A stretch of 64,000 nt of DNA from Pseudothermotoga hypogea DSM 11164 = NBRC 106472 (GCF_000816145.1 NZ_CP007141.1:1550001-1614000), one strand, 5' to 3'. Numbered from the stretch's first letter, positions 9,148 to 19,150 are shown. A program made the numbers and translations. Notes: generated from the sequence alone by a model not told the origin.

Positions 9148-11040
9148 TTGAGAGAGTCTTACGACGTGGTTGTCGTCGGTGCGGGGCATGCCGGAGTTGA
9201 GGCAGCCCTCGTCACCGCAAGGTGTGGCTTCAAGACCCTTCTGATAACTTCCAACCTCGACAGGGTAGCCTGGGCTTCCTGCAACCCTGCCATCGGTGGC
9301 CCTGCCAAAGGCATTGTAGTGAGGGAAATCGACGCGCTCGGTGGAGAGATGGCGAAGACGACGGATAGAACGATGATAAACGTGAGAATGCTTAATATCA
9401 GCAAAGGTGCTTCCGTGCGCGCACTGCGCGCACAGATCGACAAGGTCGGATACAGCCTGACGATGAAGAAAACGTTGGAACAGACCCAAAACCTTTTCTT
9501 GAAGCAGTCGGAGGTGTGCGATCTCATCGTCGAAGACGGTCAAATAAAAGCGATCGTGGACAAACTTGGCATAGTTTACGAGGCGCGTGCAGTCATACTG
9601 ACCACCGGGACGTTCCTGAACGGGAAGATTTTCATAGGTCGACAGACCTTCGAGGCTGGTAGGCTCGGAGATTTTCCAGCCAAGGGACTCTCGGAGGCTC
9701 TGATGAGGCTCGGTTTTAGAATCGGAAGGTTCAAAACGGGCACACCTGCGCGGGTTCTCGGCAAGACGATCGATTTCAGTAAGATGAAGCGTCAGGACAC
9801 CGCGGATGAACCACTCTGTTTCTCCTACTTCAGCGAGCCGAAGGTCTTGCCGAAGGATTATCCCTGCTGGCTCACTTATACGAACGAAAAGACGAAGAAG
9901 ATCATCCAGGAAAACCTGGCCTTCTCTCCGCTCTATGGTGAGGTCAAACTCATCTCGGGGAAGGGGCCAAGGTATTGCCCATCGATAGAAGACAAGGTGG
10001 TGAAGTTTCCGGAAAAGAGCTCGCACCAGATCTTTGTCGAACCCGAAGGAAGGGACACCGACGAGTACTATTTGAACGGCCTGAGCACGAGCTTGCCGTA
10101 TCAGGCACAAATCGAAATGATAAGGACCATACCTGGGCTTGAAAACGTGCACATCGTGAGACCTGCGTACGCGATCGAGTACGATTACATAGATCCCACA
10201 CAACTTTACCACACTCTGGAGAGTAAGATCGTTGAGGGTCTGTTCTTCGCTGGGCAAATCAACGGCACGAGCGGTTACGAAGAGGCTGCAGGTCAAGGAT
10301 TGATCGCGGCCATGAACGCCGTACAGAAGCTCAGAGGCGAAGAACCCATATACGTGGATAGATCGGAAGCGTACATAGGTGTGATGATAGATGATTTGGT
10401 GACGAAGGGCGTGGATGAACCTTACAGATTGCTGACGTCTCGCGCTGAGTACAGGTTGTTGCTCAGACACGACAACGCCCACTTGAGATTGGCAGAGAAA
10501 GGTTATCGCATGGGGCTCGTACCCAAGTGGTTCTACGAAAAGGTGCTACGATTGAAACAGGAGATCGAAAAACAAGTCAAAAGATTGAAGCAAACCATTG
10601 TAACACCGACGAACCAAGTGAACGAGTTGTTGGTCCAAATCGGCACACAACCTCTTCGTCAACCGTCGTCCCTGTTCACCTTGATGAAGCGACAAAACGT
10701 CAACTACGAAAAGATCAAGGTGCTCGATCCATCACCCATAGAGGATGTGGAAGTGATAGAACAGGTCGAACTCTCGGCGAAGTACGAAGACTACATAGAG
10801 AAAATGGTGAAAGAAGCCGAGATGTTGAAGAATCTCGATGAAGTGAGAATTCCACAGGACCTTGACTACTCGAAGGTAGTCAACCTTTCGTACGAAGCGC
10901 GAGAAAAACTCTCACGTGAAAGACCGAAGACACTGTTACAGGCGTGCAGAATACCGGGCATCACTCCGTCCGACGTAGCTGCCCTCGCGTTCTACCTGAA
11001 GGCTGGCAAGAGGGGAGAAAGAGGCGAAGAGGATGAGTGA
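9148..11040 (+). CDS. mnmG: tRNA uridine-5-carboxymethylaminomethyl modification enzyme MnmG (GidA)
   Basis: MnmG is the FAD- and NADH-dependent partner of MnmE that installs the cmnm5/nm5 group on wobble U34 of tRNA. About 630 aa. FAD-binding [14 protein letters not shown] lies near the N-terminus, followed by [57 protein letters not shown] and the C-terminal MnmE-binding helical domain ([18 protein letters not shown]). TTG 9148 is preferred to GTG 9139 because AGAGGTGA sits at proper spacing before it and homologs have a short N-terminus before YDV. It overlaps rel by eight bases. First gene of a plus-strand operon ending at 18856. Confidence 0.97.
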   Translation: MRESYDVVVVGAGHAGVEAALVTARCGFKTLLITSNLDRVAWASCNPAIGGPAKGIVVREIDALGGEMAKTTDRTMINVRMLNISKGASVRALRAQIDKVGYSLTMKKTLEQTQNLFLKQSEVCDLIVEDGQIKAIVDKLGIVYEARAVILTTGTFLNGKIFIGRQTFEAGRLGDFPAKGLSEALMRLGFRIGRFKTGTPARVLGKTIDFSKMKRQDTADEPLCFSYFSEPKVLPKDYPCWLTYTNEKTKKIIQENLAFSPLYGEVKLISGKGPRYCPSIEDKVVKFPEKSSHQIFVEPEGRDTDEYYLNGLSTSLPYQAQIEMIRTIPGLENVHIVRPAYAIEYDYIDPTQLYHTLESKIVEGLFFAGQINGTSGYEEAAGQGLIAAMNAVQKLRGEEPIYVDRSEAYIGVMIDDLVTKGVDEPYRLLTSRAEYRLLLRHDNAHLRLAEKGYRMGLVPKWFYEKVLRLKQEIEKQVKRLKQTIVTPTNQVNELLVQIGTQPLRQPSSLFTLMKRQNVNYEKIKVLDPSPIEDVEVIEQVELSAKYEDYIEKMVKEAEMLKNLDEVRIPQDLDYSKVVNLSYEAREKLSRERPKTLLQACRIPGITPSDVAALAFYLKAGKRGERGEEDE

Positions 11041-13174
11041 TGAGATGAAAACTGTTTCCGATATATTGAAGCTCTCGACGAGGAACTTCACTGAGGAAGA
11101 CAAAGAAAAACTGGCCAAAGCGTACAGATTGGCCTGCTATGCGCACGAGGGAATGTTCAGGGAATCCGGAGAACCTTTCCTGAGCCATCCTTTGGAAGTG
11201 TGCAAGATACTCGCTTCGATGAACGTCGACATTGAAACGTTGATTTCGGCCTTGCTCCACGATGCAGTTGAGGACAGTCAGGGACGGGTGAAACTGGAAG
11301 ACATCGAAAAAATGTTCGGAAAGCAGGTTGCGCGCATAGTGGACGGTGTCACGAAAGTGAGCAGGATCAACGCTCCGGTGGATTCAGCGGACTCGATCCT
11401 CAAATTGGAAACGATCCAGAAGATGCTCTTCGCCATGGCGGAGGACATCAGAGTCATCGTGGTGAAACTCGCCGACAGATTGCACAACATGAGGACCATC
11501 GATTTCGTGAAGGACGAACAGAAAAAGATTTACAAAGCGAAAGAAACGCTCGAAATCTACGCCCCTATCGCACACAAGCTGGGCATATACACAATAAAAT
11601 GGGAACTGGAGGATCTGTCCTTCAAGACGTTGAACCGGAACGAGTACAACAGGATCAAGATGCTCGTGGCCGAGAGAAGGAAGGAAAGAGAGCAGCGGAT
11701 AAACGAGTACGTGAAGACGTTGAAGGAAGCTTTGCGGCAGAGTGGTATCGAGGCGCACGTCGAGGGAAGGTTCAAACACTACTACAGCATATGGCAGAAA
11801 TTGAACCAAAAAGGGAAAGAATTCGACGAAATCTACGATTTGTTTGGGATCAGGGCCATCGTGAACGACGTAGTGACGTGTTACAGCGTTCTCGGGATAG
11901 TGCACAGTCTTTGGAAACCGCTTCCCGGTAGGATCAAGGATTACATCGCATCACCCAAGTCGAACGGCTACAGATCACTGCACACGACGGTCATCACCGG
12001 TTACGGTGAACCTTTAGAAGTACAGATAAGAGACTGGGAAATGCACGCCGAAGCCGAGTACGGTCTCATAGCACACTGGATATACAAAGAGCAAATCAAC
12101 GTCAAGACCATGCAGAAATGGGTTACACAACTGCTCGAGTGGAGAAAAGAGCTCACCAAGAACCTCACGGGTCTGGAAGAACTGAAGAAGGAACTTGAGA
12201 TAGATGAAGTGTTCGTCTTCACACCCAAGGGAGAAGTGAAACATTTGCCCCGTGGTGCAACGCCGATCGACTTTGCTTATGCAGTGCACACGGAGATCGG
12301 TCACAGGTTCGGCGGGGCCAAAGTGAACGGCCGACTCGTTCCCATAGATTACGAACTCAAAAATGGAGACATCGTCGAGATCATTGTGAACAAGTCGGGC
12401 AGGCCAAGCTTGGACTGGTTGAAATACGCAAAGTCCCCTCGCACGAAAGCCAAGATAAGAAAGTTCTTCAGAGAGCAACTTCAAAGCGAGCTCGTTGAGA
12501 GGGGCAAGGACGTGCTGAGGAGGATCAGCAAGCAGTTCGCAAAACCCATCGAAGAAATCCTGAAAACACCCGAGATGAAGAAGTATCTTCAGTCTCAGGG
12601 TATAGACGAAACTGAGTTCTTCAGCAGGATCGGTGAAGGTACGATAGGTCCCAAAGAACTTGTCAGGCTCCTCAGCCCCCTGGCAGAAGAGAGTGAGCGG
12701 AAGGTTTCGAAACGTTCCAAAAGCAAGGCTCGGATAGGTGCAGATGTCGAAATCGACGGTTTGAAGAACATAGAGATCCACCTGGCAAAGTGCTGTGGGC
12801 CAGTTCCCGGGGACGACATCGTTGGCGTCGTGAGCAGGAAGGGTATCACAATACACACCGCGAGCTGCAAAAATGTGAAGGATGTGGACCCGGAAAAAGT
12901 CTTCAACGCGCGCTGGAACGGACAGACTCAAAATCGCTATCAAACCACGCTCAGAGTGGAGTTCAGAGACAAGGCGGAGATCGGTAAGCTGGTTCAGGCT
13001 CTGGAGAGCAAAGGAGCAAGCGTCGTCAGAGCAGAACTCGTGTCGACGAGGTGGAACTACTCTGTGGCTTCACTGACGGTGATGGTGACTGATACGAACC
13101 AGCTCGATGAGGCGAGACAAATATTGGAAAATAATCCCGTCGTTGTGCGTGTCGAGAGGGGGAAGAGCTCTTGA
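11033..13174 (+). CDS. rel: Bifunctional (p)ppGpp synthetase/hydrolase (Rel/SpoT family)
   Basis: Makes and degrades the stringent alarmone (p)ppGpp. 713 aa with the full long-RSH order: HD hydrolase domain (HD at residues 76-77, ED at 80-81, in LLHDAVED), synthetase domain ([39 protein letters not shown]), TGS domain ([24 protein letters not shown] in part), a zinc-finger-type segment with [12 protein letters not shown], and a C-terminal ACT domain. The hydrolase residues are intact, so a bifunctional enzyme is expected. ATG 11033 overlaps mnmG; the stop overlaps dtd at TTGA. Confidence 0.97.
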   Translation: MSDEMKTVSDILKLSTRNFTEEDKEKLAKAYRLACYAHEGMFRESGEPFLSHPLEVCKILASMNVDIETLISALLHDAVEDSQGRVKLEDIEKMFGKQVARIVDGVTKVSRINAPVDSADSILKLETIQKMLFAMAEDIRVIVVKLADRLHNMRTIDFVKDEQKKIYKAKETLEIYAPIAHKLGIYTIKWELEDLSFKTLNRNEYNRIKMLVAERRKEREQRINEYVKTLKEALRQSGIEAHVEGRFKHYYSIWQKLNQKGKEFDEIYDLFGIRAIVNDVVTCYSVLGIVHSLWKPLPGRIKDYIASPKSNGYRSLHTTVITGYGEPLEVQIRDWEMHAEAEYGLIAHWIYKEQINVKTMQKWVTQLLEWRKELTKNLTGLEELKKELEIDEVFVFTPKGEVKHLPRGATPIDFAYAVHTEIGHRFGGAKVNGRLVPIDYELKNGDIVEIIVNKSGRPSLDWLKYAKSPRTKAKIRKFFREQLQSELVERGKDVLRRISKQFAKPIEEILKTPEMKKYLQSQGIDETEFFSRIGEGTIGPKELVRLLSPLAEESERKVSKRSKSKARIGADVEIDGLKNIEIHLAKCCGPVPGDDIVGVVSRKGITIHTASCKNVKDVDPEKVFNARWNGQTQNRYQTTLRVEFRDKAEIGKLVQALESKGASVVRAELVSTRWNYSVASLTVMVTDTNQLDEARQILENNPVVVRVERGKSS

Positions 13175-13620
13175 GGGCAGTTGTACAGAGGGTTCACAGA
13201 GCGAGCGTCACTGTTGATGGTGAACTGGTGGGTCGCATCGAGAAAGGTTTGCTGGTCTATCTGGGCGTGGGTAAGAACGATACGGAGAAAGACGTGGATT
13301 GGATGTGCGAAAAAATCGCAAATTTGAGGGTATTCGAGGATGAGAATGGCAAGATGAATTTGAGCCTTCTGCAGGTGAACGGTGAGCTGTTGGTGATATC
13401 TCAGTTCACCCTCTATGGAGATTGCAGACGAGGAAGGCGTCCTTCTTTTGACGAAGCTGCTCCACCAGAGATGGGTGAAAAGTTTTACGAACTGTTCGTT
13501 GAAAAGATGCGAGGGCAAGTGAGAAAAGTTGAGAAGGGTATCTTCGGAGCGCATATGGAGATCGAATCGATCAACGACGGTCCTGTGACAATTCTGCTCG
13601 ACAGCGAGAGGAGATTCTGA
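13171..13620 (+). CDS. dtd: D-aminoacyl-tRNA deacylase
   Basis: Dtd hydrolyses D-amino acids (and glycine mischarged on tRNA-Ala) from tRNA. 149 aa, usual length. It begins [18 protein letters not shown] and carries the two active-site motifs, SQFTLYGD and the C-terminal NDGPVTI (Gly-cisPro-type loop). Start TTG 13171 overlaps the rel stop (TTGA). Genes rel and dtd are commonly adjacent in bacteria, which supports the assignment. Confidence 0.96.
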   Translation: MRAVVQRVHRASVTVDGELVGRIEKGLLVYLGVGKNDTEKDVDWMCEKIANLRVFEDENGKMNLSLLQVNGELLVISQFTLYGDCRRGRRPSFDEAAPPEMGEKFYELFVEKMRGQVRKVEKGIFGAHMEIESINDGPVTILLDSERRF

Positions 13621-14183
13621 TGCTTTTGCACGTTTGCTGTGCTCCGGATGCTACGGTGGCCGTGGAACGATTGAGGATGGCGAAGATTGAACCAGTGTTG
13701 TTCTTCTACAATCCCAACATCGAACCCGAAGAGGAGTTCGACAGACGCTTACAGGCTGTAGTGAAGCTATCTCAGCTATGCAATCTGAAACTCATCGCGT
13801 TGGAAAAAGGTAAAGAGGAATGGCACAAGTCTGTCGCAGATTTTTTGAACCTTGGGGAAAGATCAAAACGTTGTGAAGAATGCATAAGGCACCGGTTGAT
13901 CGTGACCGCCCAGTTCGCGAGCGATATGGGCTACGGCGTTTTTGCCACGACGTTGACCACGAGCCCAAAAAAGGATGCGAAACTGATAAACTCCATCGGA
14001 GCGGAGCTGGAAAAGCAGTTTAAAATCTCCTACATGCCGAGCGATTTCAAGAAAAAAGATGGCTTTCTCAGAAGCGTTCAACTGAGCAGAGAACTCGGAC
14101 TCTACCGACAGAACTACTGCGGTTGTTTGAGATCTTTGCAAGAGAGGGAGGAAAAGAATGCGTTGCGTGCTCGCCAACGCTGA
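13620..14183 (+). CDS. queH: Epoxyqueuosine reductase QueH
   Basis: QueH performs the last step of queuosine synthesis in tRNA (epoxyqueuosine to queuosine), an iron-sulfur alternative to cobalamin-dependent QueG. 187 aa. The characteristic cysteines are visible: CC at residues 6-7 in LHVCCAPD, CEEC in RSKRCEECIRHR, and CGC in QNYCGCLRS near the end; the central TTLTTSPKKDAKLIN segment is also typical of the family (formerly DUF208). ATG 13620 shares a base with the dtd stop (TGATG). queA, acting one step earlier in the same pathway, is in this window at 36253. Confidence 0.93.
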   Translation: MLLHVCCAPDATVAVERLRMAKIEPVLFFYNPNIEPEEEFDRRLQAVVKLSQLCNLKLIALEKGKEEWHKSVADFLNLGERSKRCEECIRHRLIVTAQFASDMGYGVFATTLTTSPKKDAKLINSIGAELEKQFKISYMPSDFKKKDGFLRSVQLSRELGLYRQNYCGCLRSLQEREEKNALRARQR

Positions 14184-14955
14184 AGGGATCATCAGAGATG
14201 ATATCGGAATTGGGAACGAGATGCTCGACTACGTTCGGTTGGTCCTGCAATCAAACACATCAGTCTCGGTTCGGTCGCACGGCCAAGAAATCCTTTTGAC
14301 GTGCATCGAAACCGTCGCAGGAAGGCTGGTACTCGGTTTGCTGAAAGACGAGTCTCTCGGCGATGCTGTGCGATGTTACGTTGATCAGTTGCTGTTGAGT
14401 GAAAGGCGCTGGCCCGACAGCGTTGAACAACTCGCCAGTCAGATTGACGCGTGGCGTGGAAAAAGGTACGTGGGCCTGCTCCGCGCTATGGATTTTGCTC
14501 AGCGTTACGCGGCGAGAGAAAGGCTGAGTTCGGTGGCGATCGGCACACTGAACGTCGGAGAACACGATCTGTACATCTTCTCGACGAATGTATTGCCAGC
14601 ACTCCTGAATGCGAAACTGTGCGTGTCGAGTGCCTGTGAAGATCCAAGAGAAGCGATTCGTGAAGCTTTGTTGCTTGACAGATACGTGGTGGGTGAGGGA
14701 ACATTCTTTTACGAAAGACTGTTCGAGTACGAACTGAACGTCAAGATAGACGACTCTGACTTGGAAACAATCGCTCAGAGGTTGATCTCCAAAGATTTAC
14801 GGAGCTTCGCGACGAGGCTAAACACTTCACTGACCGAGGCTTTCCAACTGCAGAGAGAACTTGAGGACAAATATCTGCTGAGGTTCGACATCGGACTGGA
14901 ATGCCACGCTTACGCTCGGGGACTTGCGAGAGGAAGGCAGGGTGAGAGAGGATGA
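14158..14955 (+). CDS. Hypothetical protein between queH and an anti-sigma kinase gene
   Basis: 265 residues, soluble, no signal peptide or membrane helix, not recognised. The N-terminal part (MRCVLANAEGIIRDD) is mixed alpha/beta; the C-terminal third is helical (SFATRLNTSLTEAFQLQRELEDKYLL). Start ATG 14158 has a strong GGGAGGAAAAG ribosome site and overlaps queH by 26 bp; the stop overlaps the next gene by 4 bp. The link to the downstream HATPase suggests a possible role in the same regulatory pathway, but this is only from position. Confidence 0.75.
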   Translation: MRCVLANAEGIIRDDIGIGNEMLDYVRLVLQSNTSVSVRSHGQEILLTCIETVAGRLVLGLLKDESLGDAVRCYVDQLLLSERRWPDSVEQLASQIDAWRGKRYVGLLRAMDFAQRYAARERLSSVAIGTLNVGEHDLYIFSTNVLPALLNAKLCVSSACEDPREAIREALLLDRYVVGEGTFFYERLFEYELNVKIDDSDLETIAQRLISKDLRSFATRLNTSLTEAFQLQRELEDKYLLRFDIGLECHAYARGLARGRQGERG

Positions 14956-15368
14956 ATGATTGGCTCGTTGCTATGTTCAATTCCAATCCTCTGAACACGA
15001 GAATGGCGCGCAATGTCGTGAAGAGTTTCCTGACACAGCGCGGCATCGCAGAGGAAGACGTGTGGGATCTGGAGATCGCCATCAACGAAGCCTTGACGAA
15101 CGTCATAAGGCACACGTACAGAGGCGATCAAACCAAACCAATAAAGATTTCGATTCTCTGGGATGGTGAGGAACTGAAGGTTTTCATCAGAGATTACGGT
15201 GATCACGTTGATCCCAAACTGCTGAAGCCCAGGTTACCGGATCCCGAACGAGAAGGCGGATTCGGGCTCTACATAATCCACAGAGTGTTCGACTCTGTCG
15301 AATTTTCGAACGTGTGTCGGGGTAATCTGTTGGTTTTGAAAAAGAAAGTGAGAGGTCGAGTCTGTTGA
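14952..15368 (+). CDS. Anti-sigma factor / serine-protein kinase, RsbW-SpoIIAB type HATPase
   Basis: 138 aa GHKL-type ATPase of the RsbW/SpoIIAB class, which bind a sigma factor or phosphorylate an antagonist protein. The N-box is EIAINEALTNVIRHTY (about residues 41-56), the G1 box is IRDYGD and the G2-like box is GGFGLYIIHRVFD. No sigma factor or STAS antagonist gene lies next to it, so its partner is unknown. The same hypothetical gene plus HATPase plus trmFO order is tight (4-bp overlaps on both sides). Confidence 0.85.
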   Translation: MNDWLVAMFNSNPLNTRMARNVVKSFLTQRGIAEEDVWDLEIAINEALTNVIRHTYRGDQTKPIKISILWDGEELKVFIRDYGDHVDPKLLKPRLPDPEREGGFGLYIIHRVFDSVEFSNVCRGNLLVLKKKVRGRVC

Positions 15369-16654
15369 AGGTTCACGTTGTCGGTGCAGGTCTCGCTGGC
15401 TCAGAAGTAGCTTATCAGCTTGCGATAAGGGGTATCGAAGTGATCTTGCACGAAATGAGGCCCGCCAAGATGACACCGGTGCACAGAACGGGTTTCTTCG
15501 CCGAACTCGTGTGTAGCAATTCCCTCAAATCGGAAGAACTCCACAACGCATCGGGTTTGTTGAAACGAGAGATGGAACTGTTTGGTTCTTTGACGCTGAG
15601 AATCGCGAAGGAATGCCGTGTACCTGCCGGTAAAGCGCTGGCCGTGAACCGCGAAAGATTTTCCACAAGGGTGACAGAAGAGGTCTTAAAGAGTGGAGTT
15701 CAACTCGTAGTGGAAGAAGTCAGCGAGATACCTGACGATGGCAACGTATGGGTGATCGCGACGGGCCCAGCCACGAGTGAATCTCTCGCGAATTGGCTGA
15801 ATGAGAAACTCGGAAACGCTCTGTATTTTTTCGACGCCGTGGCTCCCATAATCGCTGCGGACAGCATAGATTATTCCAAAGTCTTCTTCGCTGACCGCTA
15901 CGGTGCGGGAACGAGCGATTACATCAACTGTCCCATGAACGAAGAACAGTACGAAAGATTCTACGAGGCCCTGCTGAGCGCAGAGGTTGTACCTATTGAA
16001 GGGTTCGACAGTTGCATGCTCTTCGAACGATGCAAACCGATAGAGGAGATCGCGAGGTCTGGAAAGATGTCTCTGCTCTTTGGACCTCTGAGGCCCGTAG
16101 GCTTGATAGATCCGAGAACCAATAGACAACCGTACGCGGTCGTTCAATTGCGAAAGGAAAATGTCGAAGGTACGATGTACAATATAGTGGGCTTTCAAAC
16201 GAGGTTGAAGTGGCCAGAACAGAAACGAGTGATAAGACTCATTCCCGGGCTGGAGAATGCCGAGATCCTCAGGTACGGTGTGATGCACAGAAACTTCTAT
16301 GTGAATTCGAGGAAGGTCTTGGATTGCCATTTTCGATTGAAGGGAACAGAGAAAATTTTCTTTGCCGGTCAGATAACGGGTGTGGAGGGATACGTGGAAT
16401 CGGCGGCGAGCGGTCTTTACGTGGCGCTGAACATCTACAGATACCTGAAAAGACAGAGCTTGCTCAAACTTCCGACAACCACGATGATGGGTTCGCTCTT
16501 TGATTATGTTTGCAACGGTATCGCGGATCAACTCCAGCCCATGTACGCGAACTATGGTTTGTTGAAGGACAGCAGAGACAGACAGAGAGCAGCGGAGAGG
16601 TCTCTGAGGGACTTGGAAAGATTCCTCGTTGAGGCAGGTTGGAGAGAGGGATAG
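15365..16654 (+). CDS. trmFO: tRNA (uracil-54-C5)-methyltransferase, folate/FAD-dependent TrmFO
   Basis: TrmFO makes ribothymidine 54 in the tRNA T-loop using methylenetetrahydrofolate and reduced FAD. 429 aa, normal length. The FAD dinucleotide motif is VHVVGAGLAGSEVAYQLA; then HRTGFFAELVCSNSLKSE (catalytic Cys region), AGKALAVNRERF, FDAVAPIIAADSIDY, FERCKPIEEIAR, FGPLRPVGLIDPRT, GFQTRLKWPEQKRV and the C-terminal FAGQITGVEGYVESAASGL. Start TTG 15365 overlaps the previous stop. It is a homolog of MnmG, encoded 4 kb upstream in the same operon. Confidence 0.97.
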   Translation: MKVHVVGAGLAGSEVAYQLAIRGIEVILHEMRPAKMTPVHRTGFFAELVCSNSLKSEELHNASGLLKREMELFGSLTLRIAKECRVPAGKALAVNRERFSTRVTEEVLKSGVQLVVEEVSEIPDDGNVWVIATGPATSESLANWLNEKLGNALYFFDAVAPIIAADSIDYSKVFFADRYGAGTSDYINCPMNEEQYERFYEALLSAEVVPIEGFDSCMLFERCKPIEEIARSGKMSLLFGPLRPVGLIDPRTNRQPYAVVQLRKENVEGTMYNIVGFQTRLKWPEQKRVIRLIPGLENAEILRYGVMHRNFYVNSRKVLDCHFRLKGTEKIFFAGQITGVEGYVESAASGLYVALNIYRYLKRQSLLKLPTTTMMGSLFDYVCNGIADQLQPMYANYGLLKDSRDRQRAAERSLRDLERFLVEAGWREG

Positions 16655-16659
16655 GGCCG

Positions 16660-18060
16660 ATGAAGGTACAAGTGAAGGTTTCTCAGGATGCCATGGAGGC
16701 TCACATGATAGTGTCGGCGGAACCGAACGAGGAGATCAGCAAAGAAGATTTGCTCTCTCAACTCAAATCTCACGGTGTCGTCTACGGTATCATGGAAGAC
16801 GCGATTGAGAACATCGTGAAGTCGAAAATCTTCGACAAGCCCGTGCTCGTTGCCGTCGGGAAAAAGCCTGTAGACGGAAAAGATGGGCAGATCGTGATCA
16901 TCAAACCGGAGCAGACCGAAGATGGACAGAGTATTGCCGATAAAGGGAAAATCGACCTGAGGGAACTTCCTGCACGTATGAGAACGATCGTGAAGGCTGG
17001 TCAGACTGTGGCTGAGATCATCCCACCAACCGAGGGAGAAGAGGGCCGAAACGTGCTCGGCAGGGTCCTGAAACCCAAGGTAGGAAAACCTCCGCAGCTG
17101 AAACTTGGCAGGAACGTGAGACTCATCGAAGATGGAAAGAAGGTCGTTGCTGCGGTGGACGGCATCCTTATCGCAGCGACGGATGGTACTATAGACGTCA
17201 ACGAGGTTTTGAACGTTCAAGGCGATGTAGATTATTCCACCGGGAACATCGATTTTCCTGGTGAAGTGCGGATAAAAGGCGATGTGAAACCCGGCTTCAC
17301 TGTGAAGGCGAAAGGTGACGTCGTCGTTGGCGGTGTCGTAGAGGCGGCCACTGTGGTTTCTTTCGAAGGTAGTGTCTCGGCCTTAGGCATAAAGGGCAGG
17401 GAAAAAGGCATCGTCAAGGCGAAGGAAGAGGTCCGGGCGAAATTTGTGGAGAACGCGGTAGTGGAGGCTGGAAAGGCCGTCATTGTCGACGGTCCGATCA
17501 CGAACTCGCAAATAAAGGCCGGGGAAAAGGTTATTGCCAAGGGCAGCAAGGGCGTCATCGTGGGTGGAACGATCTCGGCAGGATTTTACGTTGAGGCTGA
17601 AGAGATCGGTTCTGAACTTGGTGTGAGTACACATGTAGAGGTTGGGGTGGAGCCGGAAGAAAGAGAAAGAATGAAAGTGCTGAAGGCTCAGCTTGAGCTC
17701 GATAGAGAAAATTTGAGCAAACTCGTCGCCGTTTATAAAACACTCAAAGAAATCATGGACAGAAACCAGGGCAAACTTCCCCCGGACAAGATAGAACTTT
17801 TCAGAAAAGTCGGCCAGAGCATGATAAATCTGAGAAACAACATAGAACTGGCGGAAAGAGAGCTCGAAGAGATCCAAAGGCGTATGAGGGAGAAGTACAT
17901 GTTCGCCAAAGTTATCGCAAGGAGAGTTTTGCATCCCGGTGTGGAAATATGCATCTTCGACAAGAGATATTACAACGACAAGTCTCTTCAGAAAGTTTTG
18001 CTGGTCCTTGAAGACGAGCAGGTGAGAGTTGGGGGTTATTCCGGTGATAGTGAAGTTTGA
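16660..18060 (+). CDS. FapA family protein (DUF342, polymer-forming beta-helix)
   Basis: 466 aa if started at ATG 16660 (an in-frame TTG at 16639 lies inside trmFO and is less likely). Family layout: N-terminal domain with FDKPVLVAVGKKPVDGKDG, a flexible-hub segment PTEGEEGRNVLGR, then a glycine-rich right-handed beta-helix (GDVDYSTGNIDFPGEVRIKG, VKAKGDVVVGGVVEAA, VIVDGPITNSQIKAG, GVIVGGTISAG), and a C-terminal coiled coil (ERERMKVLKAQLELDRENL onward). DUF342 proteins in other bacteria influence cell-surface, polar or flagellar functions, but none is assigned here. Not secreted by sequence. Confidence 0.88.
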   Translation: MKVQVKVSQDAMEAHMIVSAEPNEEISKEDLLSQLKSHGVVYGIMEDAIENIVKSKIFDKPVLVAVGKKPVDGKDGQIVIIKPEQTEDGQSIADKGKIDLRELPARMRTIVKAGQTVAEIIPPTEGEEGRNVLGRVLKPKVGKPPQLKLGRNVRLIEDGKKVVAAVDGILIAATDGTIDVNEVLNVQGDVDYSTGNIDFPGEVRIKGDVKPGFTVKAKGDVVVGGVVEAATVVSFEGSVSALGIKGREKGIVKAKEEVRAKFVENAVVEAGKAVIVDGPITNSQIKAGEKVIAKGSKGVIVGGTISAGFYVEAEEIGSELGVSTHVEVGVEPEERERMKVLKAQLELDRENLSKLVAVYKTLKEIMDRNQGKLPPDKIELFRKVGQSMINLRNNIELAERELEEIQRRMREKYMFAKVIARRVLHPGVEICIFDKRYYNDKSLQKVLLVLEDEQVRVGGYSGDSEV

Positions 18061-18856
18061 ACCTCGCTTCAGGTCCATGGTCTGGGGTAATCCAAAATTG
18101 AACAGGCTGTTCAACATAGAAACCTCGCCGTTCATAGGTGAAGTGTGGCTCCTGTCCGATTTGGAACCGTTCGTGACGAGTGCGGTGGATCAAGAAAAAA
18201 CGAGTTTGAAGAAGTTGATGAAGGACTTCGACATGGATTTTCCACGTTTTCCAGTGTTGATCAAACTCGTTTCGCCCGCACAGTGGCTCTCGATACAGGT
18301 GCATCCGGACGATACAATTGCGCGAGCAGTTGAGAACGAACCTTGGGGTAAAACAGAGTGTTGGTACTTCGTTGAACCTGGCAAGATTGCCGTGGTACCG
18401 AACGGTACGGTCTTGAAAAACTGTTCAGAGCCTTCAGAAATTTCTGAACATTTGGTCTATCTGGACATGCGCGCCGGGGATCTCTTTTTCGTCCCTGCAG
18501 GATTGATACACACGCTTGGACCCGAGAGCGTCGTCGTTGAGATCCAACAAGCCTCCGATCTGACATACAGGATATACGATTGGGGTAGGAAGAGAGAGAC
18601 TCACATCGAGAAAGCGTCGATGGCGGTCAAGGATTTTCGAATCGAAGAGTTGATACATAGGAACTTTGAGAAATTGAACTGTGGGACTTTCAGCGTTCAC
18701 CACACCTTTGGCCGAACACACTTGATAGGTCTATCGATCGTCGTCTTTCTGAAGGAAGGATTCGTGGCCCAAATCGCGACTAAAGCTTACGAGACGTTCA
18801 TCATAGCGGATGAAACGATAGAAGGTGAAGCGCTCGTCGTGAAAATCGAGAAATGA
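18044..18856 (+). CDS. Type I mannose-6-phosphate isomerase family protein
   Basis: Zinc-dependent cupin enzyme that interconverts mannose 6-phosphate and fructose 6-phosphate. About 270 aa, the short bacterial form. Motifs: KFEPRFRSMVWGN at the start, WLLSD, FPVLIKLVSPAQWLSIQVHPDD with metal-binding Gln and His, GKTECWYFVEPG, GDLFFVPAGLIHTLG and VVEIQQASDLTYRIYDWGR. Starts considered: TTG 18029, GTG 18044 and GTG 18050; 18044 has GGGGG eight bases upstream, while 18050 would give the more typical M-KFEP start. It overlaps the fapA end. Last gene of the operon, followed by a terminator hairpin. Confidence 0.88.
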   Translation: MIVKFEPRFRSMVWGNPKLNRLFNIETSPFIGEVWLLSDLEPFVTSAVDQEKTSLKKLMKDFDMDFPRFPVLIKLVSPAQWLSIQVHPDDTIARAVENEPWGKTECWYFVEPGKIAVVPNGTVLKNCSEPSEISEHLVYLDMRAGDLFFVPAGLIHTLGPESVVVEIQQASDLTYRIYDWGRKRETHIEKASMAVKDFRIEELIHRNFEKLNCGTFSVHHTFGRTHLIGLSIVVFLKEGFVAQIATKAYETFIIADETIEGEALVVKIEK

Positions 18857-18860
18857 AAAC

Positions 18861-18886
18861 ACGTCGCTGGGCAAAGCCAGCGACGT
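18861..18886. terminator. Bidirectional rho-independent terminator between manA-like gene and acpP
   Basis: A perfect 10-bp inverted repeat, ACGTCGCTGG and CCAGCGACGT with loop GCAAAG, fills the 30 bases between two convergent genes. On the plus side it is followed by TTCATTCTTCC, on the minus side by GTTTTCATTTC, so it can stop both transcripts. Confidence 0.85.
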
Positions 18887-19150
18887 TCATTCTTCCTCTT
18901 CGCTCTCCTCTTCTTCCTCTTCAGCCAACCTTATCTTCTCGTACAACTCCTTGAAGATATCCCTCACGGTGCGTATCTTCTCGAGTTCTTCGTCCGGTAT
19001 CGTGACACCGAACTCGTCCTCGATCGCCATTGCCAGATCCACGAGGTCGAGAGAGTCTGCGTCCAGATCGTCAATGAGGTCTGCGTCGTCCGTGACCTCG
19101 TCGATTTCCACACCCAGTTTGTCAGCGATTATTTCTTTGATCCTTTCCAT
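18887..19150 (-). CDS. acpP: Acyl carrier protein
   Basis: Acyl carrier protein holds growing fatty acyl chains on a phosphopantetheine arm. 87 aa from ATG 19150, which follows AAGGAGG; the in-frame GTG at 19168 overlaps that site and is rejected. The attachment serine is Ser33 in DADSLDLVDLAMAIEDEFG. It ends with a long acidic tail (AEEEEEESEEEE) beyond the normal fold, which is longer than in most ACPs. It has its own strong promoter and is followed by a bidirectional terminator, so it is monocistronic. Confidence 0.97.
   Translation of the reverse strand: MERIKEIIADKLGVEIDEVTDDADLIDDLDADSLDLVDLAMAIEDEFGVTIPDEELEKIRTVRDIFKELYEKIRLAEEEEEESEEEE

Noticed and set aside
9103-10482. Long open frame (about 460 codons) on the minus strand opposite mnmG
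   Set aside because: Antisense to the MnmG gene with no recognisable domain; composition is that of a shadow frame.
16937-16944. GCCGATAA inside fapA as a sigma-28 promoter
   Set aside because: It lies within the coding region, encodes ADK in frame, and has no TAAA-type -35 at the right distance.
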